From positions 882,877-946,876 of the forward strand of contig NZ_LMIW01000008.1 in NCBI RefSeq assembly GCF_001429185.1: a DNA stretch of 64,000 bases. The letters are read 5' to 3'. Position 1 is the first letter of the stretch, and each line of letters opens with the position of its first letter. This DNA comes from Terrabacter sp. Root85 (GTDB lineage: Bacteria; Actinomycetota; Actinomycetes; Actinomycetales; Dermatophilaceae). Made by a program: the position numbers and the translations under genes. Under the pieces are notes generated by a model, which searched no databases, was not told where the DNA came from, and worked only from the letters and a program-made list of their open reading frames with translations. Below, piece by piece: positions 19,900 to 29,032 of the stretch.

Positions 19900-20217
19900 A
19901 TGAAGCTCCGGGACGCAGCCGACGTGACGACCGCCCCCATCGCTGCCCTCGGGCTCGTCGGCGGCTACGTCGTCGCCCGCGAGAGCGGCATCCGACCCCT
20001 CGGAGGCGTCGTGCTCGGTGCGGCCGGCCTCTATGCCGGACGTAGCTGGGTCGCCAAGGCCGGGGGAGCCGGCGCCGCGGGTCTCGTGGCCGTCTACCTC
20101 GGTGGCTTCGGCGCCTCGCACGTGCTGGCGAAGAAGATCGGTGCGTGGCCGGCGGTCCTCACCGTGGCCGCGGTCAGCGCTGCCGCTTCCTGGGTCGTCG
20201 CCGACCGCCCTCGCTGA
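19900..20217 (+). CDS. Small hydrophobic membrane protein downstream of dxs
   Basis: 105 aa with three or four short Gly/Ala-rich hydrophobic segments ('TAPIAALGLVGGYVVA', 'LGGVVLGAAGLYAG', 'AAGLVAVYLGGFGASHVLA', 'VLTVAAVSAAASWVVA'). No domain is recognised. The ATG is 1 nt after the dxs stop, so translation is very likely coupled and the gene belongs to the dxs transcript. It may be a small actinobacterial membrane protein of unknown function. The sequence ends with a short charged tail (ADRPR). Confidence 0.7.
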   Translation: MKLRDAADVTTAPIAALGLVGGYVVARESGIRPLGGVVLGAAGLYAGRSWVAKAGGAGAAGLVAVYLGGFGASHVLAKKIGAWPAVLTVAAVSAAASWVVADRPR

Positions 20218-20368
20218 GTAGGGGCGAGACACATGCCGACACCTGCTTTGTGGTCTCCGGTCCCACCGCGGGCCGTTCGAGGCTGAACTACTTTCGCCGA
20301 AACGGTTGGGCGTCAACGGATCTCGTTGCAGCAAAGGCGCGAGCGCCCACCAGAGGTGGAGGACATCG

Positions 20369-21589
20369 GTGTCCAAGCGGTGGAGTCTCGCGCTCGCGAG
20401 TGCCATGATCACGCTGTCGGTCGCGGCCTGCGGCTCTCCCGGCCAGCCGGGCGCACCGGCTGCCGACAACGGCACGGGGGCTGCCTCCGGCGGTGCCGGC
20501 GCCCCGTACAAGGTCGGCCTCGTCTACTCGAAGTCGGGCCCGCTGGCCAGCTACGGCGGGCAGTACCGGCAGGGCCTCACGGCCGGCATCGACTTCGCCA
20601 CCAAGGGCACCGGCGCGGTCGCCGGTCACACGATCCAGATCACCGAGCAGGACGACGCGGGCGACCCGGCCAAGGCCGTGGCCTCGGCGACCGATCTCAT
20701 CGGGCAGGGCAACACGATCATCGCGGGCTCGACGTCGAGCGGCGTGGCCCTGCAGGTCGCGCCGCTGGCCAAGGACAACAAGGTGCTCTTCATCTCCGGC
20801 CCGGCTGCCGCCGACGCCGTGACCGGTGCCAACCGCTACACCTTCCGATCGGGTCGCCAGACCTACCAGGACGTCGCGACCGCGGGCAGCATCCTCGGTG
20901 ACGTCAAGGGCAAGAAGGTCACGGTGCTCGCGCAGGACAGCGCCTTCGGCAAGGCGAACGTCGCCGCCGTGACGGCCATCCTCGGAGCCAAGGGGGCAAC
21001 GGTGAGCGCCGTCGAGGTGCCCTCGGCCGCGACCGACCTGACTCCCTTCGCGACCAAGGTCAAGGGCGCAGCCCCTGACCTGCTCTTCGTCGCGTGGGCC
21101 GGTGCCAACGCGACGGCGATGTGGACCACCCTCGGCCAGCAGGGCGTCTTCGACTCCACGAAGGTCGTCACCGGGCTCGACATCAAGGCAACGCATGCCC
21201 TCTTCGGCGAGGTCGCGACGAAGATCAACTTCCTCTCCCACTTCTTCGAGGGTGCGGCGGACAACGCCGCCTACCAGGCGCTCGACGCCGGCCTGAAGAA
21301 GCAGGGCGCCACCGTCGACCTGTTCACCAACGACGGCTTCGTCGCCGGCCAGATGATCGTCCACGCGCTCGAGGCCGGGGGAGACGACGTCGACAAGATG
21401 GTGACCTCCCTCGAGGGCTGGACGTTCGACGGTCCCAAGGGCTCGCTCGAGATCCGAGCCGAGGACCACGCGCTCCTCCAGCCGATGTTCACGGCCACCC
21501 TGAAGAAGGACGGCAGCAACGTGGTGCCACAGCTCGTCGACACCCTCGACGCGGCCACCGTCGCACCGCCCGTCACCCCCTTCAAGTGA
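20369..21589 (+). CDS. Branched-chain amino-acid-type ABC transporter substrate-binding lipoprotein
   Basis: Periplasmic-binding-protein-like lipoprotein (406 aa) of the LivJ/LivK type-I fold, the external receptor of the following ABC transporter. The GTG start at 20369 gives a lipoprotein signal with lipobox 'LSVAAC' and Cys21 as the lipidation site. The mature protein begins with a disordered Gly/Ala-rich linker and then 'KVGLVYSKSGPLASYGGQYRQ', the usual first strand and ligand loop. An upstream in-frame ATG (20306) would bury the signal and is rejected. It is first in a five-gene transporter operon. The ligand may be a branched-chain amino acid, amide or urea-like molecule and cannot be settled from sequence. 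Confidence 0.92.
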   Translation: MSKRWSLALASAMITLSVAACGSPGQPGAPAADNGTGAASGGAGAPYKVGLVYSKSGPLASYGGQYRQGLTAGIDFATKGTGAVAGHTIQITEQDDAGDPAKAVASATDLIGQGNTIIAGSTSSGVALQVAPLAKDNKVLFISGPAAADAVTGANRYTFRSGRQTYQDVATAGSILGDVKGKKVTVLAQDSAFGKANVAAVTAILGAKGATVSAVEVPSAATDLTPFATKVKGAAPDLLFVAWAGANATAMWTTLGQQGVFDSTKVVTGLDIKATHALFGEVATKINFLSHFFEGAADNAAYQALDAGLKKQGATVDLFTNDGFVAGQMIVHALEAGGDDVDKMVTSLEGWTFDGPKGSLEIRAEDHALLQPMFTATLKKDGSNVVPQLVDTLDAATVAPPVTPFK

Positions 21590-21605
21590 TCGGGCACCCT
21601 CCGTC

Positions 21606-22340
21606 GTGATCAGCGCAGAGGCCGTCGGCTGGAAGGTCGGTGGCGCCCAGATCCTCGACGACGTCTCCCTGACCGTCGGGGCCGGTGAGCTGCTCGGCAT
21701 CATCGGCCCCAACGGCGCGGGCAAGTCGTCGCTCGTCAACATCCTCAGTGGGGTGACCAGTCCGTCCTCCGGCCGGATCATCCTGCAGGACAAGGAGGTC
21801 ACCGGAGCGAGCGCCACCCGGCGCGCACGTCTGGGACTGGCGCGCTCCTTCCAGACGTCGGCGCTCTTCGACGGTCTGACCGCGGGAGAGAACGTCCGTC
21901 TCGCCATCCAAGCCGTCGGGCCGGCGGCGTTCTCGCCCTTCCGCGGCGCCGGACCGGCATCGTCGGGCCAGATCAAGGCCCTCCTGACCCGAGTGCGTAT
22001 GCCGGGTCGCGCGCAGACGCTCGCTCGTGACCTCTCGCACGGGGACCGTCGCAAGCTCGAGCTCGCCATGGCCCTCGCCTCCGAGCCCGCCGTGCTGCTC
22101 CTCGACGAGCCCATGGCGGGCGTGTCCGCAGAGGACGTCGACGGCCTGAGCGAGATCATCGGCGAGGTCCGGGACTCGGGGGTCGCCGTCGCGATGGTCG
22201 AGCACCACATGCACGTCGTGCTGGGCCTCGCCGACCGTGTCGCCGTCCTGCACCACGGGCAGCTGCTCGCCGTCGGTGCCCCGACCGAGGTGACCGCCGA
22301 CGAGCGGGTCCAGCAGGCCTACCTGGGAGAAGCCCTGTGA
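21606..22340 (+). CDS. livG: ABC transporter ATP-binding protein, LivG type
   Basis: Cytoplasmic ATPase subunit (244 aa) of the Liv-type importer. Walker A is 'GPNGAGKSS', the signature is the variant 'LSHGDRR' typical of LivG, Walker B is 'VLLLDEPMAG', and the H-loop His is in 'MVEHHMHVV'. The GTG start lies 16 nt after the binding-protein stop, and the 3' end overlaps livF (GTGA). It pairs with LivF to energise the LivH/LivM permease. Slightly shorter than E. coli LivG. Symbol given by subunit type; substrate unproven. Confidence 0.92.
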   Translation: MISAEAVGWKVGGAQILDDVSLTVGAGELLGIIGPNGAGKSSLVNILSGVTSPSSGRIILQDKEVTGASATRRARLGLARSFQTSALFDGLTAGENVRLAIQAVGPAAFSPFRGAGPASSGQIKALLTRVRMPGRAQTLARDLSHGDRRKLELAMALASEPAVLLLDEPMAGVSAEDVDGLSEIIGEVRDSGVAVAMVEHHMHVVLGLADRVAVLHHGQLLAVGAPTEVTADERVQQAYLGEAL

Positions 22341-23089
22341 CCGAACGCAACCCATCCGCACCCGAGTCGTCGGAGGCAGCTCCCGTCCTGGCCCTCGAGG
22401 ACGTCCACGTCCGCTACGGCGGGTCCCACATCCTCCAGGGCGTGTCCTTCGACGTCCCCGCCACCGGTGTGACGGCGCTGCTCGGGCGCAACGGCGTCGG
22501 CAAGACGACGACGCTCAGGTCGATCATCGGGCTGGCCCCGCGCACCGGCCGGATCCTGCTCGAGGGCACCGAGATCCAGGGCCGGACGACCGCACGCATC
22601 GTCCGTGGAGGCATCGGCTACGTCCCCGAGGACCGAGAGGTCTTCGGGGGTCTCACCGTCGAGGAGAACCTGCGCCTCGTCGACCCGGACCGTGGGGTCG
22701 ACGCCCCCGTGGTGGCCAGGCTCTTCCCGGACCTCGTGTCCCGGCGCGGCCAGCGGGCCGGCACCCTCTCGGGGGGCCAGCAGCAGATGGTCTCGCTGGC
22801 CAGGGTCCTGCTTCGGGAGAACGTCCTCCTGCTCATCGACGAACCCACCAAGGGCCTCGCCCCGAAGCTCGTGACCGAGGTCGCCGACGTGCTCGCCGAG
22901 GTGGCCCGCACGACCCCCATCCTGCTCGTCGAGCAGAACCTCCCGCTCGTGCGTCGCATCGCGGACCGGGTCGTCGTGCTGGACGCCGGAGCCGTCGTGC
23001 ACCGTGGCGCCACCGCCGACCTCGTCGCGGACGCGGACCTGACCCGCGAGCTGCTCGGGGTCTCGATGCGGCGGGCGGGTGTGGCATGA
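22337..23089 (+). CDS. livF: ABC transporter ATP-binding protein, LivF type
   Basis: Second ATPase subunit (250 aa) with Walker A 'GRNGVGKTT', the Liv-type loop 'GIGYVPEDREVFGGLTVEENL', signature 'LSGGQQQ', Walker B 'LLLIDEPTKGLAPKL' and H-loop 'LVEQNLPLV'. A polar extension of about 18 residues precedes the nucleotide-binding domain. It overlaps the upstream livG stop by 4 nt and the downstream livH start by 4 nt. The Walker, signature and Q-loop residues appear intact, so it should be active. Confidence 0.93.
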   Translation: MTERNPSAPESSEAAPVLALEDVHVRYGGSHILQGVSFDVPATGVTALLGRNGVGKTTTLRSIIGLAPRTGRILLEGTEIQGRTTARIVRGGIGYVPEDREVFGGLTVEENLRLVDPDRGVDAPVVARLFPDLVSRRGQRAGTLSGGQQQMVSLARVLLRENVLLLIDEPTKGLAPKLVTEVADVLAEVARTTPILLVEQNLPLVRRIADRVVVLDAGAVVHRGATADLVADADLTRELLGVSMRRAGVA

Positions 23090-23970
23090 GCGACCTCGTC
23101 CTGCTCCTCGTCACGGGCCTCGGCCTGGGGGCCCTCTACTTCATCGCGGCGAGCGGGCTCAGCCTGATCTACGGGCTCATGGGCGTGCTCAACTTCGCCC
23201 ACGGCGTCTTCATGACGGCCGGGGCGTATGCCGCGTGGCTGACGATGGGTGCCCTGCCCGTCGGTTGGCCGGTGGCCGGACGCCTCGTGGTCGGCGTGCT
23301 CGTGGCCGTCACGGTCGGGGCTGTCGTCGGTCTCGTGGTCGAGGTCGTCCTCATCCGGCCGCTCTACCGCCATCACATCCAGCAGGTCCTCGTCACGGTG
23401 GGCCTTGCCCTCGCGGGCGTGGCTGCTGCACAGGGGATCTGGGGCGCGGACCCGCGGCCGGTCGAGTCGCCTGCTTGGATGAGCGGGACGACGGACGTCC
23501 TCGGCGCACGGCTGCCCAACGACCGCTTCGTCTACCTGCTCGTCGCCGCCGCGCTCTTCGCCGGGCTTCTCGCGCTCCTTCACCTGACCCGCCTCGGCCT
23601 CGTGATCCGCGCGGGCGTCGAGAACCGGACGATGGTCGAGGCCCTCGGCATCAACGTGCACCGGACCTTCACCACCGTCTTCGCCCTCGGCGGTGCCGCG
23701 GCGGGTCTCGCCGGGGTGCTCTACTCGCAGTACGCCGGGGCCGTGTCACCCGCGCAGGGCGGCTCGCTGCTCATCTTCGCCTTCATCGTCGTCGTCATCG
23801 GCGGCATGGGCTCCCTCACGGGCACCGCGGTCGCCGCCGTCGTCGTCGGGCTCGTCCAGCAGCTCGCGAACTACTACGCGGCGAGCGGGGTCGGCGACCT
23901 GTCGGTCGTGCTGCTCCTCGCGCTGGTGCTCCTGCTCCGACCGACCTCGCTGAAGGGAGCGACGGCATGA
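23086..23970 (+). CDS. livH: Branched-chain amino-acid-type ABC permease, LivH type
   Basis: Integral membrane permease (294 aa) with about eight hydrophobic segments and the LivH/LivM family motif region 'GLSLIYGLMGVLNFAHG' near the N-terminus. The EAA-like cytoplasmic loop is seen around 'GVENRTMVEALGINVHRTF'. The ATG overlaps the livF stop (ATGA). It forms the translocation pore with LivM. Full length for the family. Confidence 0.92.
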   Translation: MSDLVLLLVTGLGLGALYFIAASGLSLIYGLMGVLNFAHGVFMTAGAYAAWLTMGALPVGWPVAGRLVVGVLVAVTVGAVVGLVVEVVLIRPLYRHHIQQVLVTVGLALAGVAAAQGIWGADPRPVESPAWMSGTTDVLGARLPNDRFVYLLVAAALFAGLLALLHLTRLGLVIRAGVENRTMVEALGINVHRTFTTVFALGGAAAGLAGVLYSQYAGAVSPAQGGSLLIFAFIVVVIGGMGSLTGTAVAAVVVGLVQQLANYYAASGVGDLSVVLLLALVLLLRPTSLKGATA

Positions 23971-25103
23971 CGTCGCGCACGGACCACCTGACGCACCCGC
24001 ATACGCCATCCACGACCCAGGAAGTGGTGGCCGGGACGGTGACGCCCGTGGCGTCGGGGGAGGGCCACGGCGCGCGCCGGATCGTCCGGGCGCTGCCCGC
24101 CGTCGTCGTGCTGGCCGTGCTCGCCTACCTGCCCTACCTTCCGGTCGAGCTGCCGGGCGTCCTCCCGGGCCGGGTCAACGGGCCGGGCTCGATGCAGCTC
24201 CTCGCGACGTGTCTCGTGATCGGTGGCATCGCCCTGAGCTACGACGTGCTCTTCGGCCGGACCGGCCTGCTCAGCTTCGGGCACGCCCTCTTCGTCGCGG
24301 CCGGCAGCTATCTGCTGACGATCTCCCTCTCGACGTGGGCCCTGCCCCTTCCGCTCGCGGTGCTCGTCGCTCTGGCCCTCTCCACGGGGCTCGCCCTCGT
24401 CGTCGGCGCGATCGCGCTGCGCGTCGGCGGTATCGCCTTCGCGATGGTGACCCTCGCATTCGCCCAGGCCGCCTCGATCATCGTCATGCGCAACCCGGGA
24501 GGCGTGACCGGCGGTGAGGAGGGACGCCCGCTCGACCGCGACGCCGTGCCGGACCTGCTCGTCGGCGTCGCCAACGCGCCCTACCGCTACTGGCTGGCGC
24601 TGTCCTTCGTCGTCGTGGCCTGGGTCGTCGTCACGGCCCTCGTGCGGTCGCGGGCCGGGCGCGCGATGGCGGCCGTCCGCGAGAACGAGCAGCGCGCCGC
24701 GGTCCTCGGCTTCGGGACCTACCGCGTCAAGCTGCTCGCCATCGTCGTCGGGTCGTCCCTCGGAGCCCTCGGCGGGGTCGTCCACGCCCTCGTGCTCGGC
24801 GGCTCGAACCCCCACCTGACGACCTCGGAGTTCACCCTGTCCCTACTCGTCATGGTCGTGCTCGGAGGTGCGGGCAGCCGCTGGGGCGCCCTCGTCGGCG
24901 GCGTGCTCTACACGTATGCCGATGCCCGGCTCGTCGAGGTCAGCAACGCCGCGTTCCTGCAGGACCTGCCCGTCGTCGTGCGCCAGGTCCTGTCGCAGCC
25001 GTTGTTCATCCTCGGCGTCTTCTTCGTCGTCGTGGTCTACTTCGCTCCGTCGGGCCTCACCGGGCTCGGCGGCAGACTGATCAGGAGGTCAGGGTCCAGA
25101 TGA
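23967..25103 (+). CDS. livM: Branched-chain amino-acid-type ABC permease, LivM type
   Basis: Second permease subunit, 378 aa. A polar N-terminal tail of about 45 residues is followed by about nine membrane segments and the LivM motif 'YDVLFGRTGLLSFGHALF'. The coupling-loop region 'AMAAVRENEQRAAVLGF' contacts the ATPases. ATG at 23967 overlaps the livH stop by 4 nt, which rejects a much longer in-frame extension. The insertion 'GGEEGRPLDRDAVPDLL' in the middle of the protein is usual for LivM. Its own stop overlaps the next gene, an alpha/beta hydrolase. Confidence 0.92.
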   Translation: MTSRTDHLTHPHTPSTTQEVVAGTVTPVASGEGHGARRIVRALPAVVVLAVLAYLPYLPVELPGVLPGRVNGPGSMQLLATCLVIGGIALSYDVLFGRTGLLSFGHALFVAAGSYLLTISLSTWALPLPLAVLVALALSTGLALVVGAIALRVGGIAFAMVTLAFAQAASIIVMRNPGGVTGGEEGRPLDRDAVPDLLVGVANAPYRYWLALSFVVVAWVVVTALVRSRAGRAMAAVRENEQRAAVLGFGTYRVKLLAIVVGSSLGALGGVVHALVLGGSNPHLTTSEFTLSLLVMVVLGGAGSRWGALVGGVLYTYADARLVEVSNAAFLQDLPVVVRQVLSQPLFILGVFFVVVVYFAPSGLTGLGGRLIRRSGSR

Positions 25104-26032
25104 GCACCACACCGTCCGCGTTCGTCATCGAGCTGCCCGAGGGAAGCCTCGCCATCCACGACCTGAGCCTGGGCACGCCGGCGCCCGACGCGCCCGTCGT
25201 GCTCGCCGTCCACGGCATCACGGCCAACGGCCTGTCGTGGCGCCGGGTCGCCGACGAGGTGGGTCGTCGCCACGGGCCCGGCGGGGTGCGCTTCCTCGCG
25301 CCCGACCTGCGTGGTCGCGGCGACAGCCGCTCGGCGCCGGGACCCTACGGTCTCGGTGCACACGTGGACGACCTGACCTCGATCGCCACCGTGTTCGGCT
25401 CCGCCCCGGTGCTCGTCGGCCACTCCATGGGGGCGTTCATCGCGGCCCTCGCCGCGGCCCGGCATCCCGAGCGGTTCCCGGCGGCCGTGCTCGTCGACGG
25501 GGGCCTGGCCTTTCCCGTGCCCGACGACCTCGACGTCGACGCCGCTCTCCAGTCGGTGATCGGGCCGGCCATGGACCGGCTGTCGATGCGCTTCGCCGAT
25601 CCGGCGGCATACCTCGGCTTCTGGATGGGGCACCCGGCCCTCGGACCGGTGCTGCACGGGCCCGGTGGCGACGCCGCTCGGGCCTACATCGAGCACGACC
25701 TCGTGCAGGATCCCTCCGACGGTCAGTGGCGCAGCACGTGCGTGCTCGAGGCCGTCCGTGCCGACGGCGCCGACGTCATGGCCGACCGCGAGACCCACGC
25801 CGGCCTCGCGACCGCGGTCGGGGAGGGGGTCCGGGCCGAGCTCGTGTGGGCCGAGCGCGGCCTGCTCGACGAGCCGCAGGGGCTCTACGACGAGTCACGG
25901 CTCGCGGCCCTGCACCTGCCGGAGGGCGTGCGGACGACCCGGGTCGACGCGAACCACTACGACGTCATCCTCGGGGACCCGGGCGTCGCATCAGTCGTCG
26001 ACGCCGTCGACCGCCTCCTCCTCCCGGGCTGA
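25100..26032 (+). CDS. Alpha/beta-fold hydrolase coupled to the Liv transporter
   Basis: Soluble alpha/beta hydrolase, 310 aa. The oxyanion-hole motif 'LAVHGITANGLSW' precedes the nucleophile elbow GHSMG with Ser109; the catalytic His is probably His286 in 'DANHYDVILG'. The DLRGRGDS motif after strand four is typical of the esterase/haloperoxidase branch. The ATG overlaps the livM stop (ATGA), so the protein is made with the transporter. That suggests it acts on the imported compound, for example opening an ester or amide. It has no signal peptide, so hydrolysis would be cytoplasmic. The substrate is inference only. Confidence 0.88.
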   Translation: MSTTPSAFVIELPEGSLAIHDLSLGTPAPDAPVVLAVHGITANGLSWRRVADEVGRRHGPGGVRFLAPDLRGRGDSRSAPGPYGLGAHVDDLTSIATVFGSAPVLVGHSMGAFIAALAAARHPERFPAAVLVDGGLAFPVPDDLDVDAALQSVIGPAMDRLSMRFADPAAYLGFWMGHPALGPVLHGPGGDAARAYIEHDLVQDPSDGQWRSTCVLEAVRADGADVMADRETHAGLATAVGEGVRAELVWAERGLLDEPQGLYDESRLAALHLPEGVRTTRVDANHYDVILGDPGVASVVDAVDRLLLPG

Positions 26033-26102
26033 CGACGACCGGGACGGCGTTCACCGTCTGTGGGTGATGCCTCCCTGGCGCACGTCGGCCGATCCTGCCG
26101 TC

Positions 26103-27047
26103 ATGACCGGTATCCACGTCAATGCAGACACGTTCGCCCGCGCCGAGACCGACCGGATGTTCACCGCGATCGCCCGGGATGCCGGCGGCGTCAACCAGCT
26201 CAACCACTCCCGGGTGCCCACACCGCTCGACCACCAGCCGGTGATCCGGATGAACCGCGACACGCTCTACAGCGCGGCGATCGTCGACATCACGAGCGGC
26301 GCGGCCCTCAGCCTCCCCGACACGGGAGACCGGTACCTCTCCGCGATGGTCGTCAACCGCGACCACTACGTGAACGCCGTGTTCCACGAGGCCGGCACGT
26401 ACGAGCTCACGACAGACCGCTTCGACACCGACTTCGTGTGCGTCGCGATCAGGACGCTCGTCGACCCGGCCGACCCCGACGACGTCGCGGCCGTCAACGC
26501 CGCCCAGGACGCCATCACCCTCTCGGCCCGCTCAGCGAGCCCGTTCACGGCGCCGGACTACGACGACGGATCCCTCGACCGGACACGGGGCGCGCTCCTG
26601 GAGCTGGCCAAGGACTACCCGGGTTTCGACCGGGCCTTCGGCGCACGACAGGACGTCGAACCGGTGCGCCACCTCCTGGGTACCGCGGCCGGCTGGGGTG
26701 GCCTCCCGTCCGACGAGGCGACGTACGTCAACGTCAGTCCCGACCTGCCCGTGGGGGAGTACCGGCTCACGGTGCGTGACGTCCCTGTCGACGGCTTCTG
26801 GTCGGTCAGCGTCTACGACGGCGACGGGTACTTCGCCGACGACGGAAGCCGCGTCAGCCTCAACAACCTCACGGCGGACCGGGACCCGGACGGCTCCGTG
26901 ACCGTGCACTTCGGTGGGTGCGGCGACGGCCGGACGAACTGCCTCGGTATCACGGAGGGGTGGAACTACCTCGTGCGCCTCTACCGCCCGCGGCCTGAGG
27001 TCCTCGACGGCACGTGGACGTTCCCGGAGGTCTCGCGCCTCGGCTGA
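26103..27047 (+). CDS. DUF1254 domain-containing protein
   Basis: A 314-aa member of the DUF1254/DUF1214 family. The N-terminal part 'NHSRVPTPLDHQPVIRMNRD' and the later 'DGFWSVSVYDGDGYF' (DUF1214-type, about residue 230) are characteristic. No catalytic residues are established for the family. The ATG at 26103 is used; an in-frame ATG at 26067 adds 12 residues (MPPWRTSADPAV) and is possible. No signal peptide is visible, although many relatives are exported. It is 70 nt after the hydrolase stop on the same strand and convergent with the PucR regulator. A hairpin spans both stop codons. Confidence 0.8.
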   Translation: MTGIHVNADTFARAETDRMFTAIARDAGGVNQLNHSRVPTPLDHQPVIRMNRDTLYSAAIVDITSGAALSLPDTGDRYLSAMVVNRDHYVNAVFHEAGTYELTTDRFDTDFVCVAIRTLVDPADPDDVAAVNAAQDAITLSARSASPFTAPDYDDGSLDRTRGALLELAKDYPGFDRAFGARQDVEPVRHLLGTAAGWGGLPSDEATYVNVSPDLPVGEYRLTVRDVPVDGFWSVSVYDGDGYFADDGSRVSLNNLTADRDPDGSVTVHFGGCGDGRTNCLGITEGWNYLVRLYRPRPEVLDGTWTFPEVSRLG

Positions 27048-27078
27048 CCGTGCTGTCGTGCTGTCGTGCACGGGTCAG
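27044..27078. terminator. Hairpin covering both stop codons of convergent genes
   Basis: CTGACCGTGC (27044-27053) pairs with GCAC-G-GGTCAG (27068-27078, one bulged G) around a loop made of a repeated TGTCGTGC unit. It contains the TGA of the DUF1254 gene and the TGA of the minus-strand regulator, so it may terminate both transcripts. Confidence 0.45.
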
Positions 27079-28964
27079 GCCGGGGCCTGGAGCGCGCGGA
27101 GACGCAGCGCGATCTGCAGCTCGAGTGCGTGGTCGGGGTGCTGCCAGGACTCCCCGAGCAGGGCCGCGATGCGCTCGAGCCGTTGCGAGACCGTGTTGAC
27201 GTGGACGTGGAGGGTGCCCGCGGCGTGGCGTGGGCTGCCGCCCGCGGCGAAGTAGGCCGCGAGCGTGCCCACGAGGTCGGTGCCGCGCCGCTCGTCGTAG
27301 TCGAGGACGGGGCCGAGCAGCTTGCGGACGTACTCGTCGACGTCCGGCGACGAGCCCACGATGAGCCCGGCGAAGCCGAGCTGGGTCGCCGCGGCGCCCT
27401 TGCCTCGGTGGCCGAGGGCGATGAGGGCTCCGACGGTGCGGTGGCCCTCCTCGTGCGCCTCGGTGATCCCGTCGACGTCGGTGACCGGACCGACACCGGC
27501 CACCGTGACGCACGTGCGCTTGCCGATCCGGGCTGCCACGGCGCGGGCCAGGCCGTCGGGCTCGGTGCCGGGCACGAGGGCGATGACGTCGCCGTCGTGG
27601 GAGCCGACGAGCGAGGCCTCACCGGTGGCGGCACTGGCGGAGATGAGCAGGGCCCGGTGTCCGGTCGGCTCGTCGCCGCGGAGCACGAGCAGGCAGAAGG
27701 GCCGCTGGGGGTCGAAGCCGACGGCGCGGGCGAGCGCGAGGCGCTCCTCGCGCGAGCCACGCGCGCTGACGAGGTCGCTGACGAGTCGGTTGCGGGCGGA
27801 CTGCCTGGCGTCGGCGGCCTGGCGCTCGAAGAGCAGGACGAGGGCGGTGACGACACCGGCGCGCTCGACGGTGCGCTGGTCCGAGTCGCTGAGGGTCGGG
27901 CCGCCGACGTAGATCGTGCCGAGCCGTTCGCGGGCTGCGGTGACGGCGACGGCATAGACACCGTCCCGTTCGACGAGGCGACCGGCGGCCAGGCCGGGGA
28001 GCGCGTTGAGGGCCGCGAACGGGTCGCCACCGGCAGGGTCGTGCTCCGGCGCCGGGCCGGACGAGCTGTGGCGATGCCCGTTCTCGTCGACGAGCACGGC
28101 CCACCCTCCGAGCAGCTCGGCGAGGGCGTGCGTGATGTCGTCGACCCCACCGCCGCCGAGCACGAGGGAGGCGAAGCGGTCGTGGGCCGCGGCGGCCTTC
28201 TCCACGCCCTCGGCATACTGCCGCACGGTCTCGTGGGCGTCCGAGAGGGCGGCCAGCGCGTTCTCGGCGTCGGCGAGGGCGCGTGTCTGCACGAGGGTCA
28301 CCGCGGCCAGGGTGGCGAGGTTGCCGAGGAGTCCGACCTCCTCGCGGGTGAACGGGCGCGACGACCGGTTGGCTGCGAAGAGCACACCGACGAAGTGCTT
28401 CTCGACGATGAGGGGCGTCCCGCAGATCGCGATGATGCCCTCCTCGCCCACGGCTCCGTCGATGGCGTTGGTGTGCCGGAAGCGCTCGTCGGCCCAGTAG
28501 TCGGCGGTCCAGTAGGGCTTGTGGGTCGAGGCGACGAGACCGCCGAGGCCGGCCCCGAGCGCCAGACGCACGGACTGGAACGCCGCCGAGACGGACCCGT
28601 CGGTGGCCCGCATGAAGGTGTCGCCGGCGTCGGGGTCGTAGAGCGTGAGGTAGGCGAGGTCGGTGCCGACGAGGCGGCGGGCCCGGCGGACGATCGCGTC
28701 GAGCACCGAGCCCGGGTCGCTCTCGGTCGCGAGCTCACGGGCCGTGTCGAGCAGGGCCGCGAGGCCGGCCTCGCGGTGCTGGTGGACCTCGCGGGCGCTC
28801 GTGATGCGCAGGGCCAGCTCCCGGGCCTCGGCCGGGGCGTCAGCGGCGGCGATCTCGGCGACGGTGGCGTCGGCGGCGAGCAGCTCGAGCAGGGCGATGA
28901 CCTGGTCGGCCTGCTCGGTGCCCACGTGCTCGGCGGGCGGCTGCGTCTCGCTGCGGGTGGCCAC
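27075..28964 (-). CDS. GAF-domain PucR/CdaR-type transcriptional regulator
   Basis: A 629-aa cytoplasmic regulator. A GAF sensor domain occupies about residues 60-215 ('VGTDLAYLTLYDPDAGDTFM', 'GIIAICGTPLIVEKHFVGVL'). A coiled-coil-like linker and a second sensor region follow. The C-terminal PucR-type helix-turn-helix is at about 565-610 ('HVHVNTVSQRLERIAALLG'). Members of this family often control genes for alcohol, aldehyde or hydroxy-acid use next to them. It starts 68 nt after the 3-hydroxybutyrate dehydrogenase stop on the same strand, so the two are likely co-transcribed and the ligand may be a related hydroxy-acid or aldehyde. The ligand is not known. Confidence 0.88.
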   Translation of the reverse strand: MATRSETQPPAEHVGTEQADQVIALLELLAADATVAEIAAADAPAEARELALRITSAREVHQHREAGLAALLDTARELATESDPGSVLDAIVRRARRLVGTDLAYLTLYDPDAGDTFMRATDGSVSAAFQSVRLALGAGLGGLVASTHKPYWTADYWADERFRHTNAIDGAVGEEGIIAICGTPLIVEKHFVGVLFAANRSSRPFTREEVGLLGNLATLAAVTLVQTRALADAENALAALSDAHETVRQYAEGVEKAAAAHDRFASLVLGGGGVDDITHALAELLGGWAVLVDENGHRHSSSGPAPEHDPAGGDPFAALNALPGLAAGRLVERDGVYAVAVTAARERLGTIYVGGPTLSDSDQRTVERAGVVTALVLLFERQAADARQSARNRLVSDLVSARGSREERLALARAVGFDPQRPFCLLVLRGDEPTGHRALLISASAATGEASLVGSHDGDVIALVPGTEPDGLARAVAARIGKRTCVTVAGVGPVTDVDGITEAHEEGHRTVGALIALGHRGKGAAATQLGFAGLIVGSSPDVDEYVRKLLGPVLDYDERRGTDLVGTLAAYFAAGGSPRHAAGTLHVHVNTVSQRLERIAALLGESWQHPDHALELQIALRLRALQAPA

Positions 28965-29032
28965 GGGCAGATCCTAGGCGGGTCGGGTCTCGGGTGGGTC
29001 GGGTGAACGGGGCGACGGCGGGCTGGGCCCGT

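Noticed and set aside
27066..29006. A 646-codon open frame on the plus strand opposite the PucR-type regulator
   Set aside because: Composition is Gly/Arg/Val-rich without motifs, while the minus strand has clear GAF and PucR helix-turn-helix motifs.
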